A DNA stretch of 64,000 nucleotides from Deroplatys truncata (taxonomy: Eukaryota > Arthropoda > Insecta > Mantodea > Mantidae). Within the stretch, counting starts at the first letter, position 1. Each line of letters begins with the position of its first letter. Shown piece by piece: positions 1 through 8,855 of this stretch. The DNA lies in contig CM060985.1 in assembly GCA_030765065.1 (NCBI GenBank), forward strand, positions 806,001-870,000, written 5' to 3'. Made by a program: the position numbers and the translations under genes. The notes beneath the pieces were generated by a model. That model was not told where the DNA came from. It did not search any database and was given only the letters and a program-made list of their open reading frames with translations.

Positions 1-2486
1 GCGAGACATTATCTACTGTTATAATGCCAGCACACAGAATCTTCATGTTTGATTCAAATGTGACAACATACTCCTGTAGAGAATTGAGACATACCCTCCT
101 GTTATAATGCTAGCGCACAGAATCTTCATGTTTGATTCCAATGTGACAACAAACTCTTTTAGAGAAGCAAGACATTCCCTACTGTTATCATGCCAGCACA
201 CAGAATCTTCATGTTTGATTCCAATGTGACAACATACTCCTGTAGAGAATTGAGACATACCCTCCTGTTATAATGCTAGCGCACAGAATCTTCATGTTTG
301 ATTCCAATGCGACAACAAACTCTTTTAGAGAAGCGAGACATACCCTCCTGTTATAATGCCAGCACACAGAATCTTCATGTATGATTCCTATGTTACATCA
401 AACTCTTGTAGCGAAGTGAGACATTCCCTACTGTTATAATGCCAGCACACAGAATCTTCATGTATGATTCCTATGTGACAACAAACTCTTGTAGAGAAGT
501 GAGACATTCCCTACTGTTATAATGCCAGCACACAGAATCTTCATGTATGATTCCTATGTGACAACAAACTCTTGTAGAGAAGTGAGACATTCCCTACTGT
601 TATAATGCCAGCACACAGAATCTTCATGTATGATTTCTATGTGACAACAAACTCTTGTAGAGAAGTGAGACATTCCCTCCTGTTATAATGCCAGAACAGA
701 ATCTTAATGTATGATTCATACGTGACAACAAACTCTTGTAGAGAAGTGAGACATTCCCTACTGTTATAATGCAAGCACACAGAATCCTTATGTATGATTC
801 CTACGTGACAACAAACTCTTGTAGAGAAGTGAGACATTCCTTCCTGTTATAATGCCAACACACAGAATCCTCATGTATGATTCCTATGTGACAACAAACA
901 ATTGTAGAGACGTGAGACATTCCCTACTGTTATAATGCCAGCACACAGAATCTTCATGTATGATTCCTATGTGACAACTAACTCTTGTAGAGAAGTGAGA
1001 CATTCCCTACTGTTATAATGCCAGCACACAGAATCTTCATGTAAGATTCCTATGTGACCACAAACTCTTGTAGAGAAGTGAGACATTCCCTACTGTTATA
1101 ATGCCAGCACACAGAATCTTCATGTATGATTCCTATGTGACAACGAACTCTTGTAGAGAAGTGAGACATTCCCTACTGTTATAATGCCAGCACACAGAAT
1201 CTTCATGTATGATTCCTATGTGACAACAAACTCTTGTAGAGAAGTGAGACATTCCCTACTGTTATAATGCCAGCACACAGAATCTTCATGTATGATTCCT
1301 ATGTGTCAACAAACTCTAGTAGAGAAGTGAGACATTCCCTGCCGTTATAATGCCAGCACACAGAATCTTCATGTATGATTCCTATGTGACAACAAACTCT
1401 TGTAGAGAAGTGAGACATTCCCTACTGTCATAATGCCAGCACACACAATCTTCATGTATGATTCCTATGTGACAACAAACTCTTGTAGAGAAGTGAGACA
1501 TTCCCTACTGTTATAATGCCAGCACACAGAATCTTCATGTATGATTCCTATGTGTCAACAAACTGTAGTAGAGAAGTGAGACATTCCCTACTGTTATAAT
1601 ACCAGCACACAGAATCTTCATGTATGATGCCTATGTGACAACAAACTCTTGTAGAGAAGTGAGACATTCCCTACTGTTATAAAGCCAGAACACAGAATCT
1701 TCATGTATGATTCCTATATGACCACAAACTCTTGTAGAGAAGCGAGACATTATCTATTGTTATAATGCCAGCACACAGAATCTTCATGTTTGATTCCAAT
1801 GTGACAACATACTCCTGTAGAGAATTGAGACATACCCTCCTGTTATAATGCTAGCGCACAGAATCTTCATGTTTGATTCCAATGTGACAACAAACTCTTT
1901 TAGAGAAGCGAGACATACCCTCCTGTTATAATGCCAGCACACAGAATCTTCATGTATGATTCCTATGTTACATCAAACTCATGTAGAGAAGTGAGACATT
2001 CCCTCCTGTCATAAAGCCAGCACACACAATCTTCATGTATGATTCCTGTGTGACAACAAACTGTTGTAGAGAAGTGAGACATTCCCTACTGTTATAATGC
2101 CAGCACACAGAATCTTCATGTATGATTCCTATGTGACAACAAACTCTTGTAGAGAAGTGAGACATTCCCTACTGTTATAATGCCAGCACAAAGAATCATC
2201 ATGTATGATTCCTATGTGTCAACAAACTCTAGTAGAGAAGTGAGACATTCCCTACTGTTATAATGCCAGCACACAGAATCTTAATGTATGATTTCTATGT
2301 GACAACAAACTCTTGTAGAGAAGTGAGACATTCCCTACTGTTATAATGCCAGCACACAGAATCTTCATGTATGATTCCTGTGTGACAACAAACTCTTGTA
2401 GAGAAGTGAGACATTCCCTACTGTTATAATGCCAGCACACAGAATCTTCATGTATGATTCCTATGTGACAACAAACTCTTGTAGAC

Positions 2487-2880
2487 ATGATACAGATTCC
2501 ATGCTGTTATAATGCCAGCACACACAATCTTCATGTATGATTCCTATGTGACAACAAACTCTTGTAGACATGAGACAAATTCCCTGCTGTTATAATGCCA
2601 GCACACACAATCTTCATGTATGATTCCAGGGTGACAACAAACTCTTATAGAAGTGAGACAGATTCTCTTGTGTTATAATGCCAGCACACACAATCTTCAT
2701 ATATGATTCCTATGTAACAGCAAACTCTTGTAGACATGAGACAAATTCCCTGCTGTTATAATGCCAGCACACACAATCTTCATGTATGATTCCAGGGTGA
2801 CAACAAACTCTTATAGAAGTGAGACAGATTCTCTTGTGTTATAATGCCAGCACACACAATCTTCATATATGATTCCTACG
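2487..2880. repeat. Divergent 83-bp subfamily block, copy 1
   Basis: Within the 83-bp array these monomers carry 'gtagacatgagacaaattcc', 'acacacaatcttcat', 'gattccagggtgacaac' and 'ttatagaagtgagacagatt' instead of the common forms. The marker 'gattctcttgtg' occurs at 2661 and 2827, 166 bp (two monomers) apart. The same subfamily returns at 4715-5330, so the variant monomers spread as a block and not singly. Confidence 0.8.
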
Positions 2881-4714
2881 TGACAACAAACTCTTGTAGA
2901 GAAGTGAGACATTCCCTCCTGTTATAATGCCAACACACAGAATCCTCATGTATGATTCCTACGTGACAACAAACTCTTGTAGAGACGTGAGACATTCCTC
3001 CTGTTATAATGCTAGCGCTCAGAATCTTCATGTTTCATTCCTATGTGACAACAAACTCTTGTACAGGCGTGAGACATTCCCTCCTGTTATAATGCCAGCA
3101 CACAGACTCTTCATGTATGATTCCTACGTGACAACAAATTCTTGTAGAGAAGTGAGACATTCCCTCCTGTTATAATGCCAACACACAGAATCCTCATGTA
3201 TGATTCCTATGTGACAACAAACTCTTGTAGAGAAGTGAGACATTCCCTACTGTTATAATGCCAGCACACAGAATCTTCATGTATGATTCCTATGTGACAA
3301 CAAACTCTTGTAGAGAAGTGAGACATTCCCTACTGTTATAATGCCAGCACAAAGAATCTTCATGTATGATTCCTATGTGACAACAAACTCTTGTAGAGAA
3401 GTGAGACATTCCCTCCTGTTATAATGCCAGAACAGAATCTTAATGTATGATTCATACGTGACAACAAACTCTTGTAGAGAAGTGAGACATTCCCTACTGT
3501 TATAATGCAAGCACACAGAATCCTTATGTATGATTCCTACGTGACAACAAACTGTTGTAGAGAAGTGAGACATTCCCTCCTGTTATAATGCTAGCGCACA
3601 GAATCTTTATGTATGATTCCTATGTGACAACAAACTCTTGTAGAGAAGTGAGACATTCTCTCCTGTTATAATGCTAGCGCACAGAATCTTTATGTTTGAT
3701 TCCTATGTGACCACAAACTCTTGTAGAGACGTGAGACATTCCCTCCTGTTATAATGCCAGCACACAGACTCTTCATGTATGATTCCTACGTGACAACAAA
3801 CTCTTGTAGAGAAGTGAGACATTCCCTCCTGTTATAATGCCAACACACAGAATCCTCATGTATGATTCCTACGTGACAACAAACTCTTGTAGAGACGTGA
3901 GACATTCCTCCTGTTATAATGCTAGCGCACAGAATCTTCATGTTTCATTCCTTTGTGACAACAAACTCTTAGAGAAGTGAAACAGATTCCCTGTTGTTAT
4001 AATGCCAGCACACAGAATCTTCATGTATGATTCCTATGTGACAACAAGCTCTTGTAGAGAAGTGAGACATATTCCATTCTGTTATAATGCTGGAATACAG
4101 AATCTTCATGTTTGATTCCTATGTGACAACATACTCTTGTAGAGAATTGAGACATTCCCTCCTGTTATAATCCTAGCGCACAGAATCTTCATGTTTGATT
4201 CCAATGTGACAACAAACTCTTGTAGAGAATTGAGACATTCCCTCCTGTTATAATGCTAGCGCACAGAATCTTCATGTTTGATTCCAATGCGACAACAAAC
4301 TCTTGTAGAGAAGTGAGACATTCCCTCCTGTCATAATACCAGCACACAGAATCTTCATGTATGATTCCTATGTGACAACAAACTCTTGTAGAGAAGTGAG
4401 ACATTCCCTACTGTTATAATGCCAGCACACAGAATCTTCATGTATGATTCCTATGTGAAAACAAACTCTTGTAGAGAAGTGAGACATTCTCTACTGTTAT
4501 AATGCCAGCACACAGAATCTTCATGTATGATTCCTATGTGACAACAAACTCTTGTAGAGAAGTGAGACATTCCCTACTGTTATAATGCCAGCACACAGAA
4601 TCTTCATGTATGATTCCTGTGTGACAACAAACTCTTGTAGAGAAGTGAGACATTCCCTACTGTTATAATGCCAGCACACAGAATCTTCATGTATGATTCC
4701 TATGTAACAACAAA

Positions 4715-5330
4715 CTCTTGTAGACATGATACAGATTCCCTGCTGTTATAATGCCAGCACACACAATCTTCATGTATGATTCCTATGTGACAACAAACTC
4801 TTGTAGACATGAGACAAATTCCCTGCTGTTATAATGCCAGCACACACAATCTTCATGTATGATTCCAGGGTGACAACAAACTCTTATAGAAGTGAGACAG
4901 ATTCTCTTGTGTTATAATGCCAGCACACACAATCTTCATATATGATTCCTATGTAACAGCAAACTCTTGTAGACATGAGACAGATTCCCTGCTGTTATAA
5001 TGCCAGCACACAGAATCTTCATGTATGATTCCTATGTGATAACAAACTCTTGTAGACATGAGACAAATTCCCTGCTGTTATAATGCCAGCACACACAATC
5101 TTCATGTATGATTCCAGGGTGACAACAAACTCTTATAGAAGTGAGACAGATTCTCTTGTGTTATAATGCCAGCACACACAATCTTCATATATGATTCCTA
5201 TGTGACAACAAACTCTTGTAGAGAAGTGAGACAGATTCTCTTCTGTTATAATGTCAGCACACACAATCTTCATCTATGATTCCTATGTGACAACAAACTC
5301 TTATAGAAGTGAGACAGATTCCCGCTGTTC
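4715..5330. repeat. Divergent 83-bp subfamily block, copy 2 (array edge)
   Basis: Second occurrence of the monomer subfamily seen at 2487-2880, with 'gattctcttgtg' at 4900 and 5149, 249 bp (three monomers) apart. It forms the right end of the 83-bp array and becomes more diverged toward 5330 ('gtcagcacac', 'catctatgattc'), as is usual at satellite edges. Confidence 0.8.
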
Positions 5331-6028
5331 ATGCACCTCACATTGTAATCTTGAGGAGAAATTTAGGCAAACAGAATATATTCTTGATAAGAAGCCTCCC
5401 TGCTCTTAAAGAGTAAAAATTCAAATATATCAGATAGAAGTTAATAGAAGGTCCAAAGAAATCTATGAGAAAGCTTGCACAGATATCAGGAAATTTGTAA
5501 ACCTCAGATTGGAATGACAGTAGACTTTAAAGGGTAAAACCTTCTCAGATAACTGTAGTTGAGAAATTGTGATAATGCGAATAGAGTTAATTGGGTGTTG
5601 GATAATGTTAATGATGCCCCTATTGTCCTGCAATTTTTTATTTACAGGTCCATGAGGAAGTGTTGATCAAATTTTGTTATCGGGGTCAGAGATGTGTGAG
5701 CACATAAGGACATAATTTCCAGCATTTTCTATGAAGAAGGCATGTTGTTATAATTTACATGAGAAATCTATGCATTCAATTTTTAAAGGGTTATGAACAT
5801 CCAACTCCGCAGACAAACAGCGCGCAACCCCACGTCCAAGCAAATGCTCTGTATGCGTATCAAATGATGAATTGCCTCATCAATCTGGCATACTCGTTAC
5901 TGACAGCATTTCTGTTGGCCTTCAGCTGAGAATAGAAGCAATAGCTTCTGAAACACATGTGATTTTTATAAATGTAAATGAAGTTTTTAGTCGATCGGAG
6001 TTGTATGTTTCAATAAACACTGACTTAC
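5331..6028 (-). other. Intron sequence 3' of the Walker A exon
   Basis: Non-repetitive, AT-rich sequence between the 83-bp array and the donor site of the exon at 6029-6256. I searched both strands for the next ABC-A exon, which should carry the Q-loop region, and saw none. The short plus-strand ORF at 5872-6072 has no recognisable domain and overlaps the exon antisense. I see no other feature here. Confidence 0.6.
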
Positions 6029-6256
6029 CCTTCCTTTGGTGGCAGCCTCTTCAGCAATCATTATCTTCATAGTGGTCGTCTTGCCTGCCCCATTATGTCC
6101 CAAGAGACCAAACACTTCTCCAGCATCCACAGAGAAAGAGAGATTCCGCACAGCCACTTTGGTATGATCCTCATCTAGCTTCACACAGCATCTGCTACCA
6201 CCTTCATCACTAGTGCACACTTCCAGCCGTTTACGTTGGTACTCCTTCCTCAAATT
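6029..6256 (-). CDS. ABC-A transporter exon: start of nucleotide-binding domain 2 with Walker A
   Basis: Exon of 228 bp (76 codons) in an ABC subfamily A transporter, a membrane protein that uses ATP to move lipids or other amphipathic substrates. On the minus strand it starts after the acceptor ..GTGTTAG (AG opposite 6257-6258) and ends at the donor AGG|GTAAGT (opposite 6023-6028), both in phase 0. It reads [10 protein letters not shown] near the start, then [20 protein letters not shown] and the Walker A (P-loop) motif [10 protein letters not shown], then [14 protein letters not shown]. The Walker A glycines, lysine and threonine are all intact. The [14 protein letters not shown] context is typical of ABCA family NBDs, and the EDxDVxxER linker in the preceding exon points to NBD2. 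The Q-loop, ABC signature, Walker B and H-loop are missing and must lie in exons left of the window, beyond the 83-bp array. No disabling change is visible. The exact ABCA subtype cannot be assigned. Confidence 0.9.
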
Positions 6257-6730
6257 CTAACACATTTCAGACATTTCGTTTAAAGAGATTCATTCCCTGC
6301 ATGTCTTAGGAATATGTTAATGTTTGTAAACACTACCCAAAACCTTGGTTTTTAATAAAAATAGTACCCTGAAATTTCTAAAAATTACCATAAATGACTA
6401 CCATTTGATTCCTTGAACCAGGCTTAAAAAATTCAATGCCATGGCTGGGACTCGAACCACAGATGTTCAGTTCTGTGTGCTGTGCTCTTGCTACCATGGT
6501 GAGACACACACATCAAACCTTCTCATCTAATTTAAGTTTCAAGGCAATCTCAAATATTAGAAAAAGGCCAGAAATTTAAGCATATGTAACAAGGTTTTTG
6601 GGTGTAACACTCCTTAGCTGTGGGTGTAGGAGTACCACTGTGACCAGTGCTATCAAACCCCACATTGGTCCCCGATTATAGCAATCGTTACGTACAAACT
6701 GCTTCTACTCATATAATTGTGACAAATTAC
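6257..6730 (-). other. Intron between linker exon and Walker A exon
   Basis: 474-bp intron bounded by the donor CAG|GTAATT (opposite 6725-6730) and the acceptor TTAG (opposite 6257-6260). Flanking phases are 0/0, so the protein reads ..NPPVVVVQ|NLRKEYQ.. across it. It contains a tRNA-like SINE fragment at about 6425-6505 and otherwise nothing recognisable. Confidence 0.8.
6425..6505 (-). mobile_element. Possible tRNA-derived SINE fragment
   Basis: On the minus strand the sequence has a good RNA polymerase III box B, GGTTCGAGTCCC (opposite 6447-6458). An A-box-like TAGCAAGAGCAC lies opposite 6482-6493, with an anticodon-arm-like hairpin CACAGA..TCTGTG between them. The A-to-B spacing (about 23 nt) is shorter than in an intact tRNA and the T-stem pairs poorly. 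It is therefore not a working tRNA gene, and a degraded tRNA-derived SINE head is the best reading. No tail or target-site duplication was identified. Confidence 0.4.
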
Positions 6731-6874
6731 CTGAACTACAACAACTGGTGGATTGGGAATTTTTCCAGCAAGAATGTCTGCTACTTTCTGCCGTTCTGCC
6801 TTTACGTCGTTATCCTCATGCTCACCAACATCACTGTTGTCTACCACAACTTCTGCAATGGCATCCCGGCTCTT
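6731..6874 (-). CDS. ABC-A transporter exon: linker between TMD2 and NBD2
   Basis: Exon of 144 bp (48 codons), phase 0 at both ends. It begins after the acceptor TGATTTCAG (opposite 6875-6883) and ends at CAG|GTAATT. The peptide runs KSRDAIAEVVVDNSDVGEHE, DNDVKAERQKVADILAGKIP, NPPVVVVQ. The acidic EDxDVxxER stretch followed by a hydrophobic beta strand leading into NBD2 is characteristic of the ABCA family. The TGA formed across the acceptor region lies in the intron, not in the exon. The exon joins in frame to the 275-bp exon upstream (..DVFKNFL|KSRDAIA..) and to the Walker A exon downstream. The plus-strand ORFs over this interval (6647-6904, 6748-6933) are antisense shadows. Confidence 0.87.
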
Positions 6875-7497
6875 CTGAAATCAACCACATTCAGGGCATT
6901 CTGATGGTTACTCATCAGTTTCCATTTAGCTAAGTTAGTATGTATTCATATCATAATTTACACTCACATGACTTTCTCCCTTTTTATATGATAGTAAGTG
7001 ATTCTTCTATTCATATTACATTACTCAAATACATGTTTGATTAGAAATAAACTCAAATTAAACAACATGCACAATTTGGAAAACAAAACACAACTGTTTC
7101 AATACCGTAAGCCACTTTCTGTTACTTAGTAAAATGCTTTATAACATGACAGTTCGACCGGTAAACTTAAATACATAACAAAGACAGTTAATGCTACAAA
7201 ATGAATTGCTCTGATGTACAACTTTTGGATGATAAGTGTTTTTCCTATCTTCATGTTATGTTTACTAGTTAAACAAAATGATATAAAATTTATTCAATTT
7301 TAAGAAGATTTCCATAAATTCAAGTTAGTCATTGTATTTGCCATGCAAATATCTTTAAAATGCAGTATTTTATACAAAAACGTTGCTAATTTGTTTGTTT
7401 GGATTCAGGTAATCTCAAAACATGTATTTATGATGAAGCATGATATAGAACACAATACATAGCATAGGAGGGGTAGGTTATTATGAAACCAGCTTAC
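6875..7497 (-). other. Intron between TMD2 exon and linker exon
   Basis: 623-bp AT-rich intron, donor CTG|GTAAGC (opposite 7492-7497), acceptor TTTCAG (opposite 6875-6880), phase 0. It is single-copy in appearance with no repeat, RNA gene or further exon that I can support. Confidence 0.75.
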
Positions 7498-7772
7498 CAG
7501 GAAGTTCTTAAACACGTCGCTGGCACGTCCGCCAGATTTCTTGACGTCCAGTATCAACAGAATAAAAAACCAAATGGGAATATGCAACAGGATGCCCACA
7601 AACATGACAATGATGTCATCTGTGAGGTAGTCAGCAAGCGTGAGATGTATGCAGGCAGAGTTCACCTGACACATTAGATGTACTCTGTCCACAAAATACA
7701 CAACTGCATAAGGCAAGTACATCGTGTTAACAAGGGAGAAGAAAATGTGCAGGCCCATGGCAGCTCGACCAC
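7498..7772 (-). CDS. ABC-A transporter exon: last membrane helices of TMD2
   Basis: Exon of 275 bp, entering in phase 1 and leaving in phase 0. The acceptor is TTGTCTGTTTCAG|GTGGTCGAG (AG opposite 7773-7774), and the donor CTG|GTAAGC follows 7498. It codes for about 91 residues. A hydrophobic helix (GLHIFFSLVNTMYLPYAVVY, about residues 7-26) is followed by a loop with two Cys (HLMCQVNSACIHLTLADYL), then a second helix (DIIVMFVGILLHIPIWFFIL, about 53-72), then the basic exit DVKKSGGRASDVFKNFL. The order of helix, Cys loop, helix, KKSGG fits the C-terminal end of TMD2 in ABCA transporters, where it leads to the cytosolic NBD2. The first 131 bp and the adjacent 56 bp of intron are the unit of the tandem duplication at 7642-8740. 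Only this copy continues into the second helix, so it is taken as the functional exon. Confidence 0.88.
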
Positions 7773-7828
7773 CTGAAACAGACAATTTGTAGGTTCACCA
7801 GTTTGACAGGGGAGACCTGTGTGATAGT

Positions 7829-7959
7829 GAGATGTGTGCAGGCAGAGTTCACCTGACACATTAGATGTACTCTGTCCACAAAATACACAACTGCATAAGG
7901 CAAGTACATCGTGTTAACAAGGGAGAAGAAAATGTGCAGGCCCATGGCAGCTCGACCAC
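7829..7959 (-). pseudogene. Partial TMD2 exon copy 2
   Basis: 131-bp copy of the 5' part of the exon at 7498-7772, encoding GGRAAMGL..HLMCQVNSACTHLT and then running into intron-derived sequence (ITQVSPVKLVNLQ..). It reaches a stop near 7727 if read through. The acceptor is intact but the authentic donor and the second membrane helix are missing. 187 is not a multiple of 3, so read-through shifts frame. Confidence 0.85.
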
Positions 7960-8015
7960 CTGAAACAGACAATTTGTAGGTTCACTAGTTTGACAGGGGA
8001 GACCTGTGTGATAGT

Positions 8016-8146
8016 GAGATGTGTGCAGGCAGAGTTCACCTGACACATTAGATGTACTCTGTCCACAAAATACACAACTGCATAAGGCAAGTACATCGTG
8101 TTAACAAGGGAGAAGAAAATGTGCAGGCCCATGGCAGCTCGACCAC
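8016..8146 (-). pseudogene. Partial TMD2 exon copy 3
   Basis: Near-identical to the copy at 7829-7959, with acceptor after 8146. Read-through ends at about 7914, so splicing into this copy without skipping to a donor would give a premature stop. The CAG|GTGAAC inside the copy (in the codons for Cys-Gln-Val-Asn) is a possible cryptic donor that would create a 107-bp frame-shifting microexon. Confidence 0.83.
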
Positions 8147-8202
8147 CTGAAACAGACAATTTGTAGGTTCACTAGTTTGACAGGGGAGACCTGTGTGATA
8201 GT

Positions 8203-8558
8203 GAGATGTATGCAGGCCCATGGCAGCTCGACCACCTGAAACAGACAATTTGTAGGTTCACTAGTTTGACAGGGGAGACCTGTGTGATAGTGAGATGTAT
8301 GCAGGCCCATGGCAGCTCGACCACCTGAAACAGACAATTTGTAGGTTCACTAGTTTGACAGGGGAGACCTGTGTGATAGTGAGATGTATGCAGGCCCATG
8401 GCAGCTCGACCACCTGAAACAGACAATTTGTAGGTTCACTAGTTTGACAGGGGAGACCTGTGTGATAGCGAGATGTGTGCAGGCCCATGGCAGCTCGACC
8501 ACCTGAAACAGACAATTTGTAGGTTCACCAGTTTGACAGGGGAGACCTGTGTGATAGT
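8203..8558 (-). repeat. Four 89-bp derivatives of the exon-duplication unit
   Basis: Units at 8203, 8292, 8381 and 8470. Each keeps only about 33 bp of exon (GGRAAMGL and a few residues) plus the 56-bp intron part and acceptor, having lost the 98 bp that encode LVNTMYLPYAVVYFVDR and the Cys loop. The equal 89-bp steps show that one deleted unit was formed first and then amplified. The only notable differences are gatagtgag/gatagcgag and the tat/tgt variants. Confidence 0.92.
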
Positions 8559-8689
8559 GAGATGTGTGCAGGCAGAGTTCACCTCACACATTAGATGTAC
8601 TCTGTCCACAAAATACACAACTGCATAAGGCAAGTACATCGTGTTAACAAGGGAGAAGAAAATGTGCAGGCCCATGGCAGCTCGACCAC
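8559..8689 (-). pseudogene. Partial TMD2 exon copy, outermost
   Basis: Last full-length partial exon copy before the satellite, and the first one met by transcription. It has one coding change relative to the others (HLMCEVNSAC instead of HLMCQVNSAC, from 'cacctgac' to 'cacctcac'), which also changes CAG|GTGAAC to GAG|GTGAAC. The acceptor after 8689 is intact. Reading on from it leads to a stop near 8439. Confidence 0.83.
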
Positions 8690-8740
8690 CTGAAACAGAC
8701 AATTTGTAGGTTCACTAGTTTGACAGGGGAGACCTGTGTG

Positions 8741-8855
8741 GAGAAGGGGGAAAGTGGTAGGGTAACAGTATGAGTGAAAACAGATAAAACAAGAGAGATC
8801 AGGGAGAAAGATGCTGAGTGAGTGAGTGTGTGGGCGTGGTATCAATATACAAGGA
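8741..8855. repeat. Degenerate edge monomers of the 64-bp satellite
   Basis: Two diverged units can be aligned by eye to the 64-bp monomer: 'gaaagtggtagggtaacag' through 'gataaaacaagagag' (about 8741-8797), then 'gaaagatgctgagtgagtg' through 'atcaatatacaaggag' (about 8798-8855). They share the spacing of the 'aaagat', 'gtgtg' and 'ata.acaag' blocks with the array consensus. From 8856 the monomers are abruptly regular. This is the only satellite edge for the 64-bp array in the window. Confidence 0.6.

Larger units (their letters stand above)
1..5330. repeat. 83-bp satellite array (left, runs off window)
   Basis: Head-to-tail tandem repeat of an 83-bp monomer. The phrase 'gagacattccctactg' recurs at 501, 584 and so on in exact 83-bp steps, followed by 'ttataatgccagcacac', 'agaatcttcatgtatgattc' and 'ctatgtgacaacaaactctt'. 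About 64 monomers are present and the array continues beyond position 1. Monomers differ by scattered substitutions and short indels and fall into subfamilies, for example 'gctagcgcacag' with 'tttgattccaatg' against 'gccagcacacag' with 'tatgattcctatg'. The array ends near 5330 in 'gacagattcccgctgtt', where non-repetitive sequence begins. 83 is not a multiple of 3, and only short chance ORFs occur. The array appears to sit in the intron downstream of the Walker A exon at 6029-6256. Confidence 0.97.
7642..8740 (-). repeat. Tandem partial-exon duplication (187-bp and 89-bp units)
   Basis: Units start at 'gagatgt(a/g)tgcaggc': 7642, 7829 and 8016 (187 bp each), 8203, 8292, 8381 and 8470 (89 bp each), and 8559 (187-type, cut short at about 8740). 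Each 187-bp unit holds 131 bp of the 5' end of the TMD2 exon plus 56 bp of intron with its pyrimidine tract and CAG. The 89-bp unit lacks an internal 98 bp between two copies of the short direct repeat 'tgcaggc'. Exon-intron borders at the acceptor fall at 7772, 7959, 8146, 8235, 8324, 8413, 8502 and 8689, making eight acceptors. Copies are almost identical, so the amplification is recent or homogenised. Confidence 0.95.

Noticed and set aside
1..5330. CRISPR-like regular repeats
   Set aside because: The repeats abut with no unique spacers, the unit is 83 bp, and the genome is eukaryotic with spliced exons.
5872..6072. Plus-strand ORF of 66 codons
   Set aside because: Partly antisense to the Walker A exon, with no domain or upstream signal. 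Expected by chance.
6425..6505. Functional tRNA gene
   Set aside because: A-box-to-B-box spacing is too short, the T-stem is weak and no acceptor stem pairs. A SINE fragment fits better.
6647..6933. Plus-strand ORFs opposite the linker exon
   Set aside because: Antisense to an exon with good splice sites and ABCA-like residues. Their own translations show no recognisable family.
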